Positions 59,295 through 64,000 of a DNA stretch of 64,000 nt are shown piece by piece. A program made the translations under genes and the position numbers. The number at the start of each line of letters is the position of its first letter. Position 1 is the stretch's first letter. The notes beneath the pieces are model-generated. The model worked only from the letters and a program-made list of their open reading frames with translations, ran no database searches and was not told the origin of the DNA. This DNA is from Acidimicrobiales bacterium (GTDB lineage: Bacteria > Actinomycetota > Acidimicrobiia > Acidimicrobiales > MedAcidi-G1), in assembly GCA_029242745.1 (NCBI GenBank), contig JAQWTI010000004.1:40009-104008 (forward strand), in the 5' to 3' direction.

Positions 59295-59897
59295 ATGAAT
59301 GGGCAACGCCGGCTGGCACTACCCGATCCTCCGCTTGTGGCTGATGGTTTCTCATTGAGGCCGTGGATTACTAACGACAGGGATGTTTTGGCTTCCGTAT
59401 GGGCTGACTCGGAGATCCGACGTTGGGCATCGGTCCCTAGCAACACTGACTCTGCGGCTGCAGAGCGCTGGATTTCTGGTAGTAGTCAGCGGCGGGAGCA
59501 GGGCTTGGCACTGGACTTAGTTGCTGTGGCGACCGATGACGGTCGGATCCTCGGCGAGGTAGGTCTTTCAGCGTTCGATTTGGAAAGGAGAGCAGCCAAG
59601 ATTGGCTGGTGGACCGCAGCGGCAGAGCGTGGACGGGGTGTGGCGACTGCGATGGTTCGATCATTGACCGCTTGGGCCCACGATGGTCCACTCGCCTTGT
59701 TCGTTGTGCTAGCCGAGGTGGCTGACACCAACCGAGCTTCAGTTGCTGTGGCAGAGTCGGCAGGCTTTGATTTCCTAGGTTCACGTCCACTGAATTCAGG
59801 TAGTGATGGTGGCCCTGAACTGGTTTCGTCCACTAAGCAATTAGTTTTTGCCTCGGTTCGTAGCCGTGCGACAGCGAGAACCCCGACCCTCGTGTAG
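59295..59897 (+). CDS. GNAT family N-acetyltransferase (RimJ/RimL-like)
   Basis: A 200-residue protein of the RimJ/RimL acetyltransferase type. It begins with a strand reading [19 protein letters not shown], has the [15 protein letters not shown] helix, [37 protein letters not shown] containing the acetyl-CoA loop (R-G-x-G-x-A), and [17 protein letters not shown]. The acceptor may be a protein N-terminus or small molecule; the sequence does not decide. ATG 59295 is my start; an in-frame TTG six bases upstream is possible. Confidence 0.85.
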   Translation: MNGQRRLALPDPPLVADGFSLRPWITNDRDVLASVWADSEIRRWASVPSNTDSAAAERWISGSSQRREQGLALDLVAVATDDGRILGEVGLSAFDLERRAAKIGWWTAAAERGRGVATAMVRSLTAWAHDGPLALFVVLAEVADTNRASVAVAESAGFDFLGSRPLNSGSDGGPELVSSTKQLVFASVRSRATARTPTLV

Positions 59898-59900
59898 GGT
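59895..59900 (+). promoter_or_regulatory. -10 element (TAGGGT) of the pyr operon
   Basis: TAGGGT overlaps the stop codon of the acetyltransferase gene and would start transcription about ten bases before the PyrR-binding hairpin. The same bases also form a perfect GACCCT/AGGGTC hairpin (59885-59901). Confidence 0.4.
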
Positions 59901-59917
59901 CCCTTGTCGACCGTGAA

Positions 59918-59937
59918 TTGGGTTCCGTGAGACCCGG
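59918..59937 (+). promoter_or_regulatory. PyrR-binding-type RNA hairpin in the pyr leader
   Basis: GGGT (59920-59923) pairs with ACCC (59932-59935), extended by two G-U pairs, and exposes the loop TCCGTGAG. This matches the UCC-n-G-n-GAG core of PyrR recognition loops known from Bacillus and mycobacterial pyr leaders. The GAGGAG ribosome site begins eight bases downstream, so PyrR binding could block translation, as proposed for mycobacteria. Confidence 0.6.
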
Positions 59938-59959
59938 ACGGATCGAGGAGATGAGGCCG

Positions 59960-60526
59960 ATGGCCGAAAGAGAACGACGCCAAACGCCCCCATTTGGGGG
60001 TATTTTCGTGCCCCACGCTCGGATCATGACAGCAGATGACATGGGGAGGGCTATCCGCCGTATGGCCCATGAGGTGATCGAGCGGAATTACGGCTTGGAA
60101 GAAATCGTCGTCGTTGGCCTCCAGACCGGGGGCGTGCCGGTGGCGGAACGTCTTGCTCAGTCCTTGGAGGACATTGAAGGCATACGCCCACCCGTGGGTA
60201 CCCTAGACGTAGCTCTTCATCGCGACGATATTGGGATTCGCCCCGTTGTTCCCGAAGCGGTTACTGATTTACCTACTGACCTAGATGGGCGAATCGTGGT
60301 TCTGGTCGATGACGTTCTTTTCACTGGTCGAACTATTCGGGCTGCGCTCGACGCGGTCTGTGATTTCGGTCGACCCCGCTCTGTCCAGTTGGCGGTCATG
60401 GTCGACCGCGGGCATCGAGAACTCCCCATCCGCCCGGACTACGTAGGCAAGAACTTGCCTACTCGTCGTGACGAGGTAGTTGACGTGCACGAGGTGGGCG
60501 TCGATCTTGGGGTGATGCAGAAGTGA
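59960..60526 (+). CDS. pyrR: Pyrimidine operon regulator PyrR / uracil phosphoribosyltransferase
   Basis: A 188-residue PRTase-fold RNA-binding regulator. It has [25 protein letters not shown] (split), [15 protein letters not shown], the basic face near [10 protein letters not shown] and the PRPP loop [18 protein letters not shown]. It senses UMP/UTP and attenuates pyr genes, with some uracil phosphoribosyltransferase activity. I chose ATG 59960 because GAGGAG (59945-59950) is nine bases away; ATG 59951 would abut that site. The stop overlaps pyrB by four bases. The adjacent hairpin supports autoregulation. Confidence 0.94.
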   Translation: MAERERRQTPPFGGIFVPHARIMTADDMGRAIRRMAHEVIERNYGLEEIVVVGLQTGGVPVAERLAQSLEDIEGIRPPVGTLDVALHRDDIGIRPVVPEAVTDLPTDLDGRIVVLVDDVLFTGRTIRAALDAVCDFGRPRSVQLAVMVDRGHRELPIRPDYVGKNLPTRRDEVVDVHEVGVDLGVMQK

Positions 60527-61494
60527 CTGATATGGCCACGAACGCATCAGCCGGCCACTTTCTGGGGATCGATGGTATGGCCCGTGCTGACCTTGAGGAG
60601 ATCCTCGAGTTGACTACGACTTTTGCGGAGATCGGCCGACGCCCTATCCCGAAGGTACCGGCACTGAGGGGCCGGACAGTGGCCACTGTATTTTTTGAAA
60701 ACTCGACTCGAACCCGAATGTCCTTTGAGACAGCAGCACGTCGACTCTCAGCCGACACCATTGCCCTGTCGGCTGGTGGCTCCTCGCTATCCAAGGGCGA
60801 GAGTTTGCGGGACACCATAGAGGTGGTGACCTCTTACGGGGCTGACGCACTTGTTGTCCGCCACCCAATGGCTGGAACGGCACATCGAGTAGCCGCATGG
60901 ACCGATGCCGCAGTGATTAATGCCGGTGATGGCTGCCATGAACACCCGACCCAAGCCCTGCTGGATTGCTACACGCTGCGAGAGCGGCGAGGCGCACTCG
61001 ATGGTATGCGTATTGCGATCGTGGGCGACATCCGCCACTCTCGGGTGGCCCGATCTGACGTGCTGGCCTTTACGGCTCTAGGGGCTGAAGTGGTCCTTGT
61101 GGCACCAGCCACTTTGCTACCTCCAGCAGTGGTTGGTTGGCCAGTCACTGTGGCTCACGAGTTGGATCTCGTTCTGAGCGACCTGGATGCCGTTTATCTC
61201 TTGCGGATACAGCATGAGCGAATTACCGAGGGCTTGATTCCGTCGATACGCGAGTATGCCAACGATTTTAGCCTTACCCCTGAGAGGGCAAATCGCTTGC
61301 CCACCGACGCGCTAATTCTGCATCCAGGACCCACCAATCTTGGGGTGGAGATCTCAGCTGCCGCCGCAGCTGATTCCCGTTCGGTAATCCTCGATCAGGT
61401 AGTCAATGGGGTCTCAGTTCGCATGGCTATCTTGTTTCTTCTCTTGGGATCCAATCGGAACCTGACTGGCGGCGCGGTGGAGGGTGACCGGTGA
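60523..61494 (+). CDS. pyrB: Aspartate carbamoyltransferase catalytic subunit
   Basis: A 323-residue enzyme that joins carbamoyl phosphate with aspartate. Signatures are [13 protein letters not shown] (carbamoyl phosphate binding), the Ser/Lys loop [38 protein letters not shown] and [11 protein letters not shown]. No regulatory subunit pyrI is seen, as is normal for actinobacteria. Both ends overlap neighbouring genes by four bases (GTGA). Confidence 0.97.
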   Translation: MTDMATNASAGHFLGIDGMARADLEEILELTTTFAEIGRRPIPKVPALRGRTVATVFFENSTRTRMSFETAARRLSADTIALSAGGSSLSKGESLRDTIEVVTSYGADALVVRHPMAGTAHRVAAWTDAAVINAGDGCHEHPTQALLDCYTLRERRGALDGMRIAIVGDIRHSRVARSDVLAFTALGAEVVLVAPATLLPPAVVGWPVTVAHELDLVLSDLDAVYLLRIQHERITEGLIPSIREYANDFSLTPERANRLPTDALILHPGPTNLGVEISAAAAADSRSVILDQVVNGVSVRMAILFLLLGSNRNLTGGAVEGDR

Positions 61495-62783
61495 GTTTGC
61501 TTATAAGAGGTGGTCGCATTCTCGACGCTAATGGTGAACGGGCCCTTGATGTCGAAATTGGCGACGATGGCAGAATCGCTGCGGTTGGCACGGGTCTGAA
61601 CGGCGACCTCGACCTTGATGCCTCGGATTGCGTCATCTCACCAGGTTTTGTGGATCTGCATACGCACTTGCGAGAGCCCGGACAGGAGGAGGCCGAGACT
61701 ATTGAGACGGGTGCACGCAGCGGATCGCTGGGTGGGTACACGGCGCTTGTGGCTATGCCCAATACTGAGCCAACCACCGACTGCGTGGCGGTGGTGGAAC
61801 AGGTCCGCGCCTTGGGTCGGCGATCGACCTGTGAGATCGTGCCATCGGCAGCACTGACCGTGGGTCGGTCCGGTACCAAGATGGCGCCATTGGGTGAGCT
61901 GGTTGATGTTGGGGTAGGGATATTCACCGACGATGGCACCGGTCTTCAAGATCCCCGTCTTATGCGTCGGGTAATGGAGTACAGCACCGGATTGACTCGC
62001 CGCCTTGGGCGACCTGTGGTGCTGGCCCAGCACTGCGAAGTATCGGCTTTGTCGGCTGGTGGGTACATGCATGAAGGGGAGTGGTCATCGCGACTAGGCA
62101 TTCCTGGCCAGCCTGCGGAGGCCGAAGAACTGATGGTCATGCGTGACATTGCCCTAGTTCGTCTCACTGGCGCCCATGTTCACTTCCAGCACCTCTCTAC
62201 GGCTAGTTCAGTGGCCATGGTGCGCCGTGCCAAAGCTGCTGGTCTCCCAGTGACAGCCGAGGCCACTACACATCACTTCACCCTCACTGACGCCGCGTGT
62301 GCTACCTACGACCCAGTATTTAAGGTCCACCCACCGCTTCGGACTGGATCTGACGTTGACGCTGTGCGGGCCGGTCTGGCCGATGGCACAATCGATGCGG
62401 TTGCTACCGACCATGCCCCCCACGCCGCGCACGTCAAGGAGCGCCCATTTGATGAGGCGCCACCGGGAATGCTTGGCTTGGAGACCGCCTTTGCCCTCAC
62501 CTTGGGTGAGTCGGGGCTAGACCTTCCAGAGGTGCTTGCTGTGCTGTCATGGCGTCCGGCGGCTATTGCCGGTATCGAGGGTCGCCACGGGGCATCGGTG
62601 GTTCCTGGTGCTCCAGCGAACTTATGTGTGGTGGATCCCGATCTGACATGGACGGTTTCGGGTGCGGCAATGGCTAGTCGGAGCAGCAACACTCCGTACG
62701 AGGGGCGAACCCTGCGGGGACGGGTACGTCACACCATCAGTGCTGGTGAGCCAGTAGTGATTGACGGAGAGGCCCGACGATGA
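61491..62783 (+). CDS. pyrC: Dihydroorotase, class I
   Basis: A 430-residue amidohydrolase that cyclises carbamoyl aspartate. Metal motifs DLHTHLREPGQEEAETIETG (His-x-His), the bridging Asp in FTDDGTGLQD, AQHCE, HFQHLST and ATDHAPHA are present. This is the long class I form that often associates with PyrB. It overlaps the pyrB stop; carA begins ten bases downstream. Confidence 0.96.
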   Translation: MSLLIRGGRILDANGERALDVEIGDDGRIAAVGTGLNGDLDLDASDCVISPGFVDLHTHLREPGQEEAETIETGARSGSLGGYTALVAMPNTEPTTDCVAVVEQVRALGRRSTCEIVPSAALTVGRSGTKMAPLGELVDVGVGIFTDDGTGLQDPRLMRRVMEYSTGLTRRLGRPVVLAQHCEVSALSAGGYMHEGEWSSRLGIPGQPAEAEELMVMRDIALVRLTGAHVHFQHLSTASSVAMVRRAKAAGLPVTAEATTHHFTLTDAACATYDPVFKVHPPLRTGSDVDAVRAGLADGTIDAVATDHAPHAAHVKERPFDEAPPGMLGLETAFALTLGESGLDLPEVLAVLSWRPAAIAGIEGRHGASVVPGAPANLCVVDPDLTWTVSGAAMASRSSNTPYEGRTLRGRVRHTISAGEPVVIDGEARR

Positions 62784-62793
62784 GTTCTCGGGC

Positions 62794-63918
62794 ATGAGTG
62801 AAGGACGAAGGCGCCCCACTGAGGCTGCTCTCGTACTAGCCGACGGCGAGGTGTTCGAAGGCGAGGCCTTTGGTGCCGAGCCGGTGGGTGGTGTGGCCAC
62901 CGGTGAGGTGGTTTTCAATACGGTGCTCTCGGGCTACCAGGAGGTCATTACCGACCCTTCTTACGCTGGGCAGATCATTACCTTTACTGTTTCGCATGTC
63001 GGCAACTACGGCATCAGCGATGAGGATCATGAGAGCTGGCGGCCGTTTTGTCGCGGCGTGGTGGTTCGCGATTTGGCTCGTCGGCACAGCAGCTGGCGAG
63101 CCAACGATGATCTCGACTCTTTACTTCGGGCACGCGGAGTGCCAGGTATCACTGGCATTGATACCCGACGGTTAACTCGCCACCTGCGTGATGCTGGGGC
63201 TATGCCGGGGGCCTTCGGCACAGCGGAACTCTCCACCTTGGTCGCTGCTGCAGCTGGTGAGCCGGGTACTGATGGGGTTGACCTCGTATCGGCTGTGACC
63301 CGTGATGCGCCGACCACGGTGGCGTCAAGTGGCGGAAGTCGACGGCTCGTGGCCTTTGACTTCGGCATCAAGAAGACCATCGTGAACCATCTAACCGTTC
63401 TTGGCGAGGTGATTATCGTGCCGGCTTCGACATCGGCGGCTGATGTGCTGGCCATGGATCCTGATGGTGTCTTTCTGTCTAACGGCCCCGGCGACCCGGA
63501 GCCGTTGGTTGATGTTCGAAGTCAGATCCACGCCCTGCTGGGTGCAGTCCCAATCTTCGGTATTTGCCTCGGCCACCAGTTGTTGGCTGGCACTATCGGT
63601 GCCGAGACCTATAAGCTTCCGTTCGGCCACCACGGTGGGAACCATCCAGTGCGAAACTTGACCACCGGTGCCGTTGAAATCACTAGCCAGAACCACAACT
63701 ACTGTGTCGCTGAGGGTTCTATCCCTACTGCGGAACTGACGCACGTGAACCTCAACGATCAAACTGTGGAGGGGATCCGCTGTCTGGACATGCCGGCGTT
63801 CAGTGTCCAGTACCACCCTGAGGCTGGGCCGGGGCCACATGACAGTCGGTACCTTTTTGACGGATTCGAAGACTTAATGTCGCGTGTGCGTGGTCCAGCG
63901 TCGGGTGGGGTGGCCTAA
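62794..63918 (+). CDS. carA: Carbamoyl-phosphate synthase small subunit
   Basis: A 374-residue glutaminase subunit. The N-terminal domain has [38 protein letters not shown] (split) and [21 protein letters not shown]. The C-terminal class I amidotransferase has [22 protein letters not shown] with the nucleophilic Cys, SQNHNYCV and the His/Glu of [14 protein letters not shown]. It supplies ammonia to CarB for carbamoyl phosphate. I chose ATG 62794; a longer frame would overlap pyrC. Confidence 0.97.
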   Translation: MSEGRRRPTEAALVLADGEVFEGEAFGAEPVGGVATGEVVFNTVLSGYQEVITDPSYAGQIITFTVSHVGNYGISDEDHESWRPFCRGVVVRDLARRHSSWRANDDLDSLLRARGVPGITGIDTRRLTRHLRDAGAMPGAFGTAELSTLVAAAAGEPGTDGVDLVSAVTRDAPTTVASSGGSRRLVAFDFGIKKTIVNHLTVLGEVIIVPASTSAADVLAMDPDGVFLSNGPGDPEPLVDVRSQIHALLGAVPIFGICLGHQLLAGTIGAETYKLPFGHHGGNHPVRNLTTGAVEITSQNHNYCVAEGSIPTAELTHVNLNDQTVEGIRCLDMPAFSVQYHPEAGPGPHDSRYLFDGFEDLMSRVRGPASGGVA

Positions 63919-64000
63919 TGCCTCGTCGAAATGACATCCACAGCATTTTGTTGATTGGGTCAGGGCCGATCGTGATCGGCCAGGCCTGTGAGTTTGATTA
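63918..64000 (+). CDS. carB: Carbamoyl-phosphate synthase large subunit (3' end outside window)
   Basis: Only the first 27 codons are present. They read [19 protein letters not shown] then IGQACEFD, the invariant CarB N-terminus. The ATG shares a base with the carA stop (TAATG), so the subunits are co-translated. The gene continues beyond the right edge. Confidence 0.95.
   Translation, partial: MPRRNDIHSILLIGSGPIVIGQACEFD

Noticed and set aside
58563..59306. Long open frame antisense to efp and nusB
   Set aside because: Both efp and nusB are unmistakable on the plus strand; the antisense translation is rich in Pro, Arg and Ser with no recognisable motif, a common artefact in this base composition.
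1..64000. tRNA, rRNA, insertion sequences, prophage or CRISPR arrays
   Set aside because: I checked the gaps by eye and saw no cloverleaf, no spaced repeats, no transposase motifs and no phage genes.

Overview
The window reads as a chromosomal segment of an actinobacterium (Actinomycetota), probably of the Acidimicrobiia or a close relative. The evidence is coenzyme F420 genes (cofD, cofE), a phosphatidylinositol-mannoside set (PIP synthase, PatA-type acyltransferase, PimA), a DUF5719 protein beside a giant glycosyltransferase, and an actinobacterial gene order running pgsA-patA-pimA-pdxS-pdxT-yebC-ruvCAB-queA-tgt-yajC-secDF-rel-hisS-aspS-rarA-alaS-yqgF-mltG-aro-pepQ-efp-nusB-pyr. Base composition is moderately GC-rich rather than the very high GC of Streptomyces. 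Genes are packed tightly with many 1-4 base stop/start overlaps. I see no rRNA, tRNA, insertion sequence, phage gene or CRISPR array. The class-level assignment is inference.

Bases 1-24386 are an envelope-sugar region. Three GT4 glycosyltransferases (the first cut by the window edge) lead into a histidine-rich membrane-anchored protein, a ManC-type nucleotidyltransferase and GalE. On the opposite strand lies a compact rmd-gmd-cofD-cofE operon that joins GDP-deoxymannose synthesis to F420 synthesis. Then come a 1096-residue GT2/polytopic membrane protein, its DUF5719 neighbour, an ftsH-thioredoxin pair on the minus strand, and a run of CPBP protease, large membrane protein and an unusual GtrA-GT2-phosphomannomutase fusion, followed by a Trm112-like protein and ManA. 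ManA, the phosphomannomutase domain, ManC, Gmd and Rmd together would take fructose-6-phosphate to GDP-mannose and GDP-D-rhamnose, which the many glycosyltransferases could use.

Bases 24387-32435 hold a 467-base leader rich in inverted repeats before ahcY, a uridine-kinase-like gene, a small membrane protein, the PIP synthase-PatA-PimA cluster, an HtpX/M48-like protein that has lost its zinc motif, and a DUF3048 lipoprotein.

Bases 32526-64000 are mostly housekeeping: PLP synthase, YebC, the Holliday junction genes, queuosine insertion (with a Tgt lacking its zinc cysteines), Sec translocase accessories, Rel, three aminoacyl-tRNA synthetases, RarA, MltG, the shikimate genes (aroC is not in its usual place), EF-P, NusB, and a pyrimidine operon pyrR-pyrB-pyrC-carA-carB with a PyrR-binding-type hairpin in its leader. 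carB runs off the right edge.

A recurring theme is a TAGnnT-type -10 hexamer placed 6-10 bases before the start codon of genes that begin transcription units, which indicates widespread leaderless transcription. The sequence points I rate most worth checking are the tripartite fusion, the cysteine-less Tgt, the degenerate M48 protein and the ahcY leader.
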